Shown here: piece by piece, positions 34,104 to 41,276 of the stretch | Layout: each line of letters starts with the position of its first letter | Numbering within the stretch: position 1 is the first letter of the stretch | NCBI RefSeq assembly: GCF_016862455.1 | Contig: NZ_BOMZ01000098.1 | Span: 1 to 49,673 of the forward strand | Length of the DNA stretch: 49,673 nt | Source of the DNA: Actinoplanes utahensis | Lineage (GTDB): Bacteria; Actinomycetota; Actinomycetes; Mycobacteriales; Micromonosporaceae | Direction of reading: 5' to 3' | Translations under genes and position numbers: made by a program | The notes under the pieces: generated by a model | Database searches by the model: none | What the model was told of the DNA's origin: nothing | The model's input: only the letters and a program-made list of their open reading frames with translations

Positions 34104-35876
34104 ATGGCCAATGAGACCGACGGCCGGGCCGCCGGCTCTCCGTCGGCCGTTCCCGATGCGGCGAACCCGGGGTTCAGGCATGGCCCGCCGTTCGACGGGC
34201 GCCGGCCGGGGCCGGCCTCGTCGACGACCCGCTATCTCTGCGCGGCCGCCTACGTGTCCGAGGAATACGCCGACCGGGTCGTCGAGCACCTGGTCGCCGA
34301 CAGCCACCGCGCGGTCTCGCCGGCGCTGGGCTACGACACGGCCCTCGTGGTCCGGCACTGCCTGCGGGCCCAGCGTCTCCGGCTGGCGCAGAGCGCGGTG
34401 GTCTCCGTGATTCTGACGGTCGGCCTGTGCGCCTTTCCTGCCCCGGGCCTACTGGTCTTCCTGATATGTCTGGTGGGCTCGCGGATGCTGCGGGGAAGCC
34501 GCCGGGCGGCGAAGGGGTCGATCGGGCGGACGGTGACGGTCGCACTGGTCGTCATGACCGGTTTCTCATGCCTGGCCCCTTCCTTCGTGGCGGCTTTCGG
34601 GACGGTTGCTCCCCGTGAGGACCCGATGCTCGACGCGAACCTGTTTCCCGTCCAGGCGACGGCGATCTTGGTGACCGCCTATGTGGCGGTGACCTGGGCG
34701 CGATACCGCATCATCACCACGATCGTCGTGGATCTGGCCCACGGCCGGATCCCGCCCGCTCCGGAAGCGGTCCGATGGGAGATCGAGCAGCGCCTCGGAG
34801 TCGTGGCCCAGGCGCAGGCGGGGAACATCGTCCTGCACGGCGATGTCGAGCCGTTCGTGGGCGCCGGGGAGCAGGTCGACTCCTGGTCCGTGGCGACCGA
34901 GCTGAAAGCCACCGAGTACCCGGAGGCGATTCCCTCCAGCGGGCACTACGGGGCCGCCGGCTCGCGGGGGCACGTCGTGATCGACCCGGTCGATCTGGTG
35001 CGATACCTGAAGTGCCGGCTCGCGGAGCTGCGCTCGCCGGCGTTGCCGGAATCCGAGCGGATCACCGGCCTGCTGCTGAGCGACCAGATCATCTCCTCGG
35101 GCACCCGGTGGCGTGGCCATCCGCTGGTCGATGATCGATTGCGGCTACCGTTCTCGCACGCCGAGCCGGAGGCGGTGCGCATGATCATCCAGCATCCTCA
35201 GGCCGGCGCCCGCCACTTCCTGCGGGCCACGGTCGGTGTAATGGACGAGGCGGGGGTGGGCGACGACGGGCACGCCATCATGCCGGCCGAGCGCCAGAGC
35301 GCGATTGCATCCACCTACATCCATGTGGCTGCCGCGGGGGCGATGCTGTACGTCGAGGTGGTCGCGTTCGTCCTCGGCCCACTGGAGCAGCGGTTCCTCG
35401 ACATCGACGGGTACGACATCCGCGCCAACTCGTTGCGTACCGCGTTCCGCGAGGCGGCGTGCCGGTTCATGGGGGCGACGGTGGCCGCCCCGCTGGATCT
35501 CATTCGCTCCAGTGTCAGGTTCACCTCGATGTCGGGTGCCATCCGCCGGGCGGATCAGGAGTCCCGGACGAAGTCGGTGTACGACTTCGGGGCCGTGGTG
35601 GATGCGCGGCAATTGGCGTCACGTACCGGTTTCGCGAATAATCTGCAGCGCCTGGACTCGGAGAAATGTCGGCGGATCATCAACCGGCGCGTGACCGAGG
35701 CCATCGGGGAATTTCTCTCAGATCACGGCGTCGACAATTCCGCCTTCTCGCGCAGCGTCAATCTCTATCAGTACAACGGCGTACACATCTTCGGGGACAA
35801 CTACGGGCCGGTGGCCGCGGGGGACGGCGCTTCCGCGAGAGCCACGAACACCAGAATCGGAGGTTTGGATGACTGA
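34104..35876 (+). CDS. Uncharacterised membrane protein with C-terminal Gly-rich motif
   Basis: A 590-aa protein I cannot assign a function. Four likely transmembrane helices lie at about 96-113, 115-128, 143-167 and 181-200. A large cytoplasmic-looking region follows, with NIVLHGDVEPFVGAGE (231-246) and SWSVATEL, a pattern that I have seen in uncharacterised Streptomyces proteins, then HFLRATVGVMDE and YVEVVAFVLGPLEQRF. The C-terminus carries GDNYGPVAAGDGASARA (564-580). The same Gly-rich motif opens the next protein, with which this gene overlaps by 8 bp. ATG 34104 has GGAG 5 bp upstream; the frame opens at 34065. Confidence 0.8.
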   Translation: MANETDGRAAGSPSAVPDAANPGFRHGPPFDGRRPGPASSTTRYLCAAAYVSEEYADRVVEHLVADSHRAVSPALGYDTALVVRHCLRAQRLRLAQSAVVSVILTVGLCAFPAPGLLVFLICLVGSRMLRGSRRAAKGSIGRTVTVALVVMTGFSCLAPSFVAAFGTVAPREDPMLDANLFPVQATAILVTAYVAVTWARYRIITTIVVDLAHGRIPPAPEAVRWEIEQRLGVVAQAQAGNIVLHGDVEPFVGAGEQVDSWSVATELKATEYPEAIPSSGHYGAAGSRGHVVIDPVDLVRYLKCRLAELRSPALPESERITGLLLSDQIISSGTRWRGHPLVDDRLRLPFSHAEPEAVRMIIQHPQAGARHFLRATVGVMDEAGVGDDGHAIMPAERQSAIASTYIHVAAAGAMLYVEVVAFVLGPLEQRFLDIDGYDIRANSLRTAFREAACRFMGATVAAPLDLIRSSVRFTSMSGAIRRADQESRTKSVYDFGAVVDARQLASRTGFANNLQRLDSEKCRRIINRRVTEAIGEFLSDHGVDNSAFSRSVNLYQYNGVHIFGDNYGPVAAGDGASARATNTRIGGLDD

Positions 35877-36225
35877 CCATCTGTCGATCGGTGGAAGCAG
35901 TTTCGGGCCGAACGCGGTCGGGCACGGGGCCCGTGCCGAGCAGCGCGACGTCGCCATCCACACGACCACGGCAGGCGACGATCGGTTCGCGGCGGCGCTC
36001 GCCGAGTTGCGCCGGCAGTTCGCGCAGCACCGTGCAGAGATCCCGGAGTCGGACTGGGTCGAGCGTGACTTGAAGAACCTGGAACGGAGCGCTCAGGAAC
36101 CCGACCCGGACCCGCAAAACCTCCGCGACACGATCAAGCGGATCGCCGGCCGGGTCGCGATGTCGGCTCCGGTGATCTCCGCGGTCAACGACGTCCGCCA
36201 GTTGATCGAGGCCATGGCAGGCTGA
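35869..36225 (+). CDS. Small helical protein with N-terminal Gly-rich motif (DUF5955-like, tentative)
   Basis: A 118-aa protein. Residues 8-23 (GGSSFGPNAVGHGARA) match the C-terminal motif of the upstream membrane protein position by position. Residues about 37-118 form amphipathic helices (FAAALAELRRQFAQHRAEIP, WVERDLKNLERSAQE, LRDTIKRIAGRVAMSAPVIS, VRQLIEAMAG) that recall the actinobacterial DUF5955 family; this assignment is from memory and unverified. GGAGG lies 5 bp before ATG 35869. The overlap and shared motif make the two proteins likely partners. Confidence 0.8.
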   Translation: MTDHLSIGGSSFGPNAVGHGARAEQRDVAIHTTTAGDDRFAAALAELRRQFAQHRAEIPESDWVERDLKNLERSAQEPDPDPQNLRDTIKRIAGRVAMSAPVISAVNDVRQLIEAMAG

Positions 36226-36231
36226 ACCCGG

Positions 36232-36732
36232 TCACGCCTTGGAGGTGAACCAGCGGGTGGCGACGGCGGTGTGGATGCTGAAGCCCAGCTCGGTCGGGCC
36301 GTAAAGGACCTCACGGCTCAACGTCTCGTCGGTGGCCGGGGCGGGCGGCAGGTGGGCCGGGCTGGGCAGAGCCGGCAGCAGGCCGAACACCAGGATCGTG
36401 CCGTCCGGCGCGCTGATCGTGTCGTAGAGGCGGATCGCGGCCGGATCGGCCTCGACCCCGGTCTCCTCGAACAGCTCGCGCACCGTGGCCGCCTGCCACG
36501 TCTCACCCATGTCGATGAAACCGCCGGGCAGCGCCAGCCGCCCGTGAGCCGGGGCGACGCCGCGGCGGACCGCGAGCAGGCCGGAGCCGACCGGCTGGAC
36601 CGCGACGGCGACCGGACTGGGGTTGAGGTAGCTGATCTGGCCGCACGCCCCGCACTTGCGGGGCCACGGCTGGCCGAGAGTGAACCGGGCGCCGCAGAAG
36701 CTGCAGTGCGCGTAACGGTCGGGGGCGGTCAC
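36232..36732 (-). CDS. Nudix hydrolase with zinc ribbon (NudC-like)
   Basis: A 166-aa protein with an N-terminal zinc ribbon (CSFC and CGAC) followed by a Nudix domain. The Nudix box is canonical: GGFIDMGETWQAATVRELFE then ETGV. The architecture is that of short NADH-pyrophosphatase-like Nudix proteins; the substrate is not known. The GTG start overlaps the stop of the upstream gene by 4 bp (GTGA), so it is the second gene of a pair. It ends 6 bp from the convergent helical-protein gene, with no room for a terminator. Confidence 0.9.
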   Translation of the reverse strand: MTAPDRYAHCSFCGARFTLGQPWPRKCGACGQISYLNPSPVAVAVQPVGSGLLAVRRGVAPAHGRLALPGGFIDMGETWQAATVRELFEETGVEADPAAIRLYDTISAPDGTILVFGLLPALPSPAHLPPAPATDETLSREVLYGPTELGFSIHTAVATRWFTSKA

Positions 36733-37511
36733 GGCTGCAACGGGGAGTTGCAGGCCGCGACGAGGGCCTGCCGGCAGGCGGCGGTGAGCGGGCGCAGAGC
36801 CTCGTCCCGCTGCTGCGCCTCGTAACCGTTGACGGCGCCGCCCGGCGCGTTCGACCCGGCGAGGGCGAGCACCTGGTCGAGGATGCTGGCGCGGGCGAAC
36901 AGCCGGCGTGACCGCGGGTCGAAGCCGGGGGGCAGGGTCTCGGTGCTCTCCGGGCGGCGCAGCGCCTGCAACGCCCCGGCCAGCTCCGGTTTCCACTGCG
37001 CCACGTCCAGCCGGGTGAGCCGGGCGGTGGCCTCGCCGAGCGCGGCGGTGAGCTCGGCCTCGGCCTCGGCGGCGCCCATCTGGAAGACCGGGCGGTGCTC
37101 CGGCGCGGGCAGCACCCGCCACAGCACCGTCTCGAACTCCACTCCGGAGCCGGAGGTGTGCCGCCGGACCTCCGGCACCACACCGAACGCCGGCGTCATC
37201 ACCGCCTCGCCGGCCAGCAGCGCGGCGCCGGTCAGATCGCTGGGGCCGGGCAGGCCACGTGGGTCGCCGGGAACGGGGAGGACCAGCCGGATCTCGTCGG
37301 GACGCAGTTTCGCGAAGATCGGCAGGCCCTGGCTGAGCGGGACGTCGGTCCAGGTGCCCGGGGCGTCGGCGACGAGGTGCTCCTCGCCCGCGGCGATCTC
37401 GTCGGCCAGATCGTCGAACGGGACGAGCCCGGCGCGCCAGGCGCGCACCCAGGCCACGAACCGGGTGGACCGGCGCGCGGCGCGGACGGCCGCATCGGCT
37501 GCGGAATGCAT
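36729..37511 (-). CDS. Conserved actinobacterial hypothetical protein
   Basis: A 260-aa soluble protein of a family I recognise only as an uncharacterised actinobacterial one. The middle contains WTDVPLSQGLPIFAKLRPDE, then RLVLPVPGDPRGLPGPSDLTG, and the C-terminal part is helical (LDVAQWKPELAGALQALRRP). No catalytic motif or membrane helix is apparent. It is coupled to the Nudix gene by a 4-bp overlap and divergent from the DUF3097 gene, so it may share a nucleotide-related role, but that is only context. Confidence 0.75.
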   Translation of the reverse strand: MHSAADAAVRAARRSTRFVAWVRAWRAGLVPFDDLADEIAAGEEHLVADAPGTWTDVPLSQGLPIFAKLRPDEIRLVLPVPGDPRGLPGPSDLTGAALLAGEAVMTPAFGVVPEVRRHTSGSGVEFETVLWRVLPAPEHRPVFQMGAAEAEAELTAALGEATARLTRLDVAQWKPELAGALQALRRPESTETLPPGFDPRSRRLFARASILDQVLALAGSNAPGGAVNGYEAQQRDEALRPLTAACRQALVAACNSPLQP

Positions 37512-37601
37512 GCGAGCAAGGGTACGTGCCGGTGCAGACAGTTGTCTCGGCTCGGAGCGTCACCATCGGTGTGTCCGTGATCGCGGGTTACCGTGCGATT
37601 C

Positions 37602-38411
37602 ATGTATGGGGAGGATGTGATGGCGGGCGACTGGCGCCGCCGCAAGGTGATACCGGAGGTGGAGGCCGAGACCGATCTGGTCGTCGAGGACGCCGACTCC
37701 GGGTTCTGTGGCGCGGTGGTCGGCTTCGAGCTCGGCGCGGTCGTCCTGGAGGACCGGTTCGGCAAGCGCCGCAACTTCCCGCTGACCCCGGCCGCGTTCC
37801 TGCTGGACGGTCAGGTGGTCACGCTGATCAGGCCGGCGCCGAAGCAGCAACCGGGACGGCAGCGCCGGGTCACCGCCTCCGGGTCGATCGCCGTCGACGA
37901 CGTGAAGGCCCGTGTCGCGAAGGCCAGCCGGATCTGGGTGGAGGGCATCCACGACGCCGCCCTGGTCGAGCGGATCTGGGGCGACGACCTGCGGATCGAG
38001 GGCATCGTGGTGGAGCCCCTGGACGGCATCGACGATCTCGCGGGCGCGGTTCGCGAGTTCGGGCCGTCCCGGACGAGGCGGCTCGGTGTGCTGGTGGACC
38101 ATCTCGTCGCCGGTTCCAAGGAGAGCCGGATCGTCGCCGCGGTCAAGGACCCGAACGTGCTGGTCACCGGCCATCCCTACGTGGACGTCTGGCAGGCGGT
38201 CAAGCCGGAACGGGTGGGCTTGCGGGCCTGGCCGGTCATCCCGCCCGGCCGCCCGTGGAAGGAGGGCGTCTGCGAGGCCGTCGGCGTACGCCAGCCGGCC
38301 GACATGTGGCGGCGCATCCTCGCCTCGGTCAGCTCCTACAAGGACGTCGAGACCCCGCTGATCAACTCGATGGAGCGGCTCATCGACTTCGTGACCGTCC
38401 TGGACGACTGA
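37602..38411 (+). CDS. DUF3097 family protein
   Basis: A 269-aa conserved actinobacterial protein. Family segments are GFCGAVVGFELGAVVLEDRF, RIWVEGIHDAALVERIWG and LGVLVDHLVAGSKESRI, the last two resembling a Toprim-like fold, so a nucleic-acid role is possible. I choose ATG 37602 because its YGEDV... start aligns with streptomycete homologues; no Shine-Dalgarno precedes it, but TACCGT about 7-12 bp upstream could be a -10, so the mRNA may be leaderless. ATG 37620, with gggagg 5 bp upstream, is the alternative. Confidence 0.88.
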   Translation: MYGEDVMAGDWRRRKVIPEVEAETDLVVEDADSGFCGAVVGFELGAVVLEDRFGKRRNFPLTPAAFLLDGQVVTLIRPAPKQQPGRQRRVTASGSIAVDDVKARVAKASRIWVEGIHDAALVERIWGDDLRIEGIVVEPLDGIDDLAGAVREFGPSRTRRLGVLVDHLVAGSKESRIVAAVKDPNVLVTGHPYVDVWQAVKPERVGLRAWPVIPPGRPWKEGVCEAVGVRQPADMWRRILASVSSYKDVETPLINSMERLIDFVTVLDD

Positions 38412-38441
38412 GACTGCCGGTGTGCCGAGTCCGGCCGCGAC

Positions 38442-39881
38442 TCACCCGCCGCCGGGGGTGAGGGCGCGGCCGATCCGGGCGGCGGCCTCGGCGAGACGGT
38501 CCGGTGAGTGCGCGGCGTAGCCGATCACCAGGCCCGGCGGGCCGGTGCGGCGCCGATGCCAGGACAGCGGGTGCACCAGTACGCCCTCCGCCGCGACCCG
38601 CTCGGCCAGCAGCACGTCGTCGTCCGTGCCGGGCAGCGTCACCAGCAGATGCAGCCCGGCCGCGACGCCGGCGACGCGTGCCCGCGGCAGATGCGCGCGC
38701 AATCCGGTGAGCAGGGCGTCACGGCGCGACCGCTGCCGGGTACGCACGGCGCGCAGATGCCGCTCGTAGTCCCCGGACGCCAGCAGCTCCGCCAGCACGA
38801 GTTGCGGGATCACCGGGTTGCCGAGGTCGCTGGCGTGTTTGGCGGCGAGCAGTTCGGCCTGCATCGGCCGGGGCGCGATCAGCCAGCCGATCCGCATGCC
38901 GGGCGCGAGAGACTTGGAGATGCTGCCGAGGTACGCCACCCGGTCCGGCGCCGACCCCTGCAGGGCGGCCACCGGCGCCCGGTCGTACCGGTGCTCGGCG
39001 TCGTAGTCGTCCTCGACCACCAACCGGTCCCGGTCCGCCCAGGTGAGCAGCTCACGGCGCCGGCCGGGGGAGAGCACCACCCCCGTCGGGAACTGGTGCG
39101 CGGGGGTGAGGACCGCCGCGCGCACCCCGGTCGCGGCCAGTTCGCCGACCCGCATGCCGTGCTCGTCGACCGGGATCTCGACCGGCCGCATCCCCCAGTA
39201 CGTCATCTGGTCCACGGTGCCGCGCGACCCGGGCTCCTCCACCGCCGCCGCGTCGATGCCCCGGGCTCGCAACACGTGCGCGAGCAGGGCGAGCCCTTGC
39301 GCGACGCCCGCGGTGACCACGACGTCGTCCGCCTCGCACCGGACCCCGCGGGTACGGGCCAGCCAGCCCACCAGCTCCGACCGCAGCCGTGGCGTCCCAC
39401 CCGGGTCGCCGTACCGCAGGTCGGCGGCGGTGATCCGGTCCAGCACCGCGCGTTCGGCCCGCAACCACGCCGCCCGCGGGAACGCCGACAGATCCGGGAT
39501 GCCCGGTGACAGGTCCAGGTCGACGCCGTCCGGAGTGGAGATCGGCAGCCGTAGCTCGTCCAGGGTCCGCCGCCGGTCCACGGCCGGCCGTCCCGCGTTC
39601 GGCGTCCCGCGCCCGGTGACCACCGTGCCCGCGCCGGTCCGTGCCGCGGCCAGCCCCTCGTCGACGAGCCGCTGGTACGCCTGCACCACCACACCCCGGG
39701 ACACGCCCAGCTCCGCCGCGAGCAGCCGGGTCGCCGGCAGCCGGTCCCCGGGCGCCAGCCGCTGGGCCGTGATCGCCGACCGCAGCCCCTCGGTCAGCCA
39801 CGCGGTGAGCCCTTTCGCCGGGGCGTCCGCCGCCCGCAGCTGCAGGAAGTCCGACCCGCCGATGCCCGCCCCCCGACCCAC
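38442..39881 (-). CDS. MocR-family regulator (GntR HTH with aminotransferase domain)
   Basis: A 479-aa transcription factor. An N-terminal GntR-type winged helix (LTAWLTEGLRSAITAQRLAP, then LGVSRGVVVQAYQRLVDEG) is fused to a PLP-dependent aminotransferase-like domain with the PLP lysine in YLGSISKSLAPGMRIGWL. Such proteins sense PLP or amino-acid adducts. The long frame to 40175 is not used: GTG 39881 has GGGGAGGAG 4 bp upstream. It is divergent from the EamA exporter, with operator-like direct repeats between, and probably regulates it. Confidence 0.92.
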   Translation of the reverse strand: MGRGAGIGGSDFLQLRAADAPAKGLTAWLTEGLRSAITAQRLAPGDRLPATRLLAAELGVSRGVVVQAYQRLVDEGLAAARTGAGTVVTGRGTPNAGRPAVDRRRTLDELRLPISTPDGVDLDLSPGIPDLSAFPRAAWLRAERAVLDRITAADLRYGDPGGTPRLRSELVGWLARTRGVRCEADDVVVTAGVAQGLALLAHVLRARGIDAAAVEEPGSRGTVDQMTYWGMRPVEIPVDEHGMRVGELAATGVRAAVLTPAHQFPTGVVLSPGRRRELLTWADRDRLVVEDDYDAEHRYDRAPVAALQGSAPDRVAYLGSISKSLAPGMRIGWLIAPRPMQAELLAAKHASDLGNPVIPQLVLAELLASGDYERHLRAVRTRQRSRRDALLTGLRAHLPRARVAGVAAGLHLLVTLPGTDDDVLLAERVAAEGVLVHPLSWHRRRTGPPGLVIGYAAHSPDRLAEAAARIGRALTPGGG

Positions 39882-39885
39882 GCCG

Positions 39886-39894
39886 CTCCTCCCC
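39886..39894 (-). promoter_or_regulatory. Ribosome-binding site fixing the mocR start
   Basis: GGGGAGGAG on the minus strand, 4 bp before GTG 39881. It decides against the 98-codon extension, which would translate the intergenic 40-bp repeats. Confidence 0.75.
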
Positions 39895-39950
39895 GCCACC
39901 GCAACCCGAACCCGTCCGGCCGGGGCCGCCCCTGATCCACCCGATCCGCC

Positions 39951-40030
39951 CCGCCCACCGCAACCCCGGATCGGCCCGGTTGGTCGCCTCCCGCCCACCG
40001 CAACCTCGGATTGGTCCGGTTGGTCGCCTC
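39951..40030. repeat. Two direct 40-bp repeats in the mocR/eamA intergenic region
   Basis: 39951-39990 and 39991-40030 are identical at 37 of 40 positions. Each includes a tcggNccggttggtc segment, and a third partial unit, gattggtcc, starts at 40032. They lie between the divergent regulator and exporter genes. Confidence 0.85.
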
Positions 40031-40055
40031 CCGATTGGTCCTCGAACCGGACCAT
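40010..40055. promoter_or_regulatory. MocR operator candidate
   Basis: attggtcc occurs at about 40010 and 40034 as direct repeats, and GGTCCGGTT (40014-40022) recurs inverted as AACCGGACC (40045-40053). MocR regulators commonly bind paired direct repeats in such divergent promoters. Confidence 0.5.
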
Positions 40056-40077
40056 ACCGCGGTGCAGCATCGAAGGC

Positions 40078-40998
40078 ATGAAAGCTCTCCCCGCCCTCGC
40101 CGGCGCCGCCGGCATGGTCTTCGTCGGTGGCAGCGTCGCCGTCTCCGGGCACCTGACCGACGCCCCGATGTTCACCGTGCAGGCCCTCCGCTACACCGTG
40201 GCCTGCCTGTTGCTGCTGGCCTGGGCCCGCGCGACCCGGTCGCCGGTGCGCCCGCCCCGAGGCCGGGACTGGCTCTGGCTGACCGGTGTCACCCTGACCG
40301 GCCTGGTGATCTTCAACGTGGCGCTGGTCCAGGGCTCCCGGCACGCCGAGCCCGCGGTCATCGGCGTCGCCGTCGCCTGCGTCCCGATCGTGCTGGCCGC
40401 GGCCGGCCCGCTGCTGGAGGGCCGCCGCCCCGCCGCCCGGGTGCTGGCCGCCGCGGTCGTGGTGACCCTCGGCGCCGCGCTGGTGCAGGGCCTCGGCCGG
40501 ACCGACGCCGCCGGGCTGCTCTGGGCCTTCGTCACGTTCGCCTGCGAGGCGGCGTTCACCCTGCTCGCCGTGCCGGTGCTGGGCCGGCACGGGCCGCTCG
40601 GGGTGTCCGTGCACGCCACCTGGCTGGGCGCCGCGATGTTCGCCGTGATCGGCCTGGCCGCCGAGGGGCCCGCCGCGGTGACCCGGTTGCACGCCGACGA
40701 CGTGCTCGCCGGTGTGTACCTGGCCGTCCTGGTCACCGCCGTCGCGTTCGTCCTCTGGTACACCTGCGTGGCCCGGATCGGCTCCGGCCGCGCCGGCCTG
40801 CTGACCGGCGTCGCCCCGATCGCCGCCGCGGCCGCGGGCGTCGCCCTCGGCGGCCCCGCCCCGGCCCCCGCCGTCTGGTTCGGCATCGCCACCGTCGCCG
40901 CCGGCCTGGCCCTCGGCCTCACCGCCGCCCGCACCCCGTCCCGCCCCCACCCACGGCTGGTGCTGGCCGCTGTCTCCCCGCCGTCGAGACAGCCCTGA
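40078..40998 (+). CDS. EamA-family (DMT) exporter
   Basis: A 306-aa inner-membrane transporter of the drug/metabolite superfamily with about ten hydrophobic helices in two EamA repeats (LPALAGAAGMVFVGGSVAVS onward, and GLLWAFVTFACEAAFTLLAV onward). Likely an amino-acid or metabolite exporter; substrate unknown. ATG 40078 is preceded by a weak gaagg. The last codons (about AAVSPPSRQP) are encoded by an interspersed ctgtctc/gagacag repeat, so the C-terminus may have been changed by it. Divergent from mocR. Confidence 0.9.
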   Translation: MKALPALAGAAGMVFVGGSVAVSGHLTDAPMFTVQALRYTVACLLLLAWARATRSPVRPPRGRDWLWLTGVTLTGLVIFNVALVQGSRHAEPAVIGVAVACVPIVLAAAGPLLEGRRPAARVLAAAVVVTLGAALVQGLGRTDAAGLLWAFVTFACEAAFTLLAVPVLGRHGPLGVSVHATWLGAAMFAVIGLAAEGPAAVTRLHADDVLAGVYLAVLVTAVAFVLWYTCVARIGSGRAGLLTGVAPIAAAAAGVALGGPAPAPAVWFGIATVAAGLALGLTAARTPSRPHPRLVLAAVSPPSRQP

Positions 40999-41011
40999 CA
41001 ACCAGCCAGGG
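40961..41011. repeat. gctgtctc/gagacagc element overlapping the exporter 3' end
   Basis: gctgtctc (40969-40976) and gagacagc (40986-40993) form a hairpin that spans the last coding codons and stop of the EamA gene and continues into ctgacaaccagccagg. It is related to the elements at 21.9 and 41.04 kb. Confidence 0.65.
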
Positions 41012-41032
41012 CCGCTGATTCGGCCCGACCCG

Positions 41033-41210
41033 ACTGGTGTGGCTGCTGTGTCCGGGGGTTGAGGCAGCGGTGAGAGCCAGCCGGGGGTGGTGGTTTCGTG
41101 CGGCTGGTTGTGGCTGCCGTGTCGTGAGGTTCAGGTAGCGGTGGGAGCCAGCCGGGGGTGGTGGTCTTGTCCGGCTGGTTGTGGCTGCTGTGTCCCGGGG
41201 TGAGGCAGCC
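41033..41210. repeat. 71-bp tandem repeat array
   Basis: Units starting ggctgctgtg, ggctgccgtg and ggctgctgtg begin at 41041, 41112 and 41183, an exact 71-bp period; the last is partial. Each full unit contains gagNcagcggtgNgagccag followed by ccgggggtggtggt. The 26-bp core recurs at 21911-21936. The 278-bp gap between the exporter and serine hydrolase genes contains little else. Confidence 0.85.
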
Positions 41211-41276
41211 TGCCGTGGCCGCCGCGAGTCACGGGACCGTGGGTGGCCCGTACCGGAGCATGGGTTTGATCGTGAT

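Noticed and set aside
34104..36225. Cassette as a toxin-antitoxin pair
   Set aside because: The first protein is a 590-aa membrane protein and neither has a known toxin or antitoxin motif; the shared Gly motif argues more for a signalling or assembly partnership.
39052..41001. 649-aa minus-strand frame over the exporter and regulator
   Set aside because: It runs through both divergent genes and their repeats and encodes Gly/Ala/Arg low complexity.
41033..41210. 71-bp repeats as a CRISPR array
   Set aside because: The whole 71-bp unit is conserved with no variable spacers, and no cas gene is in the window.
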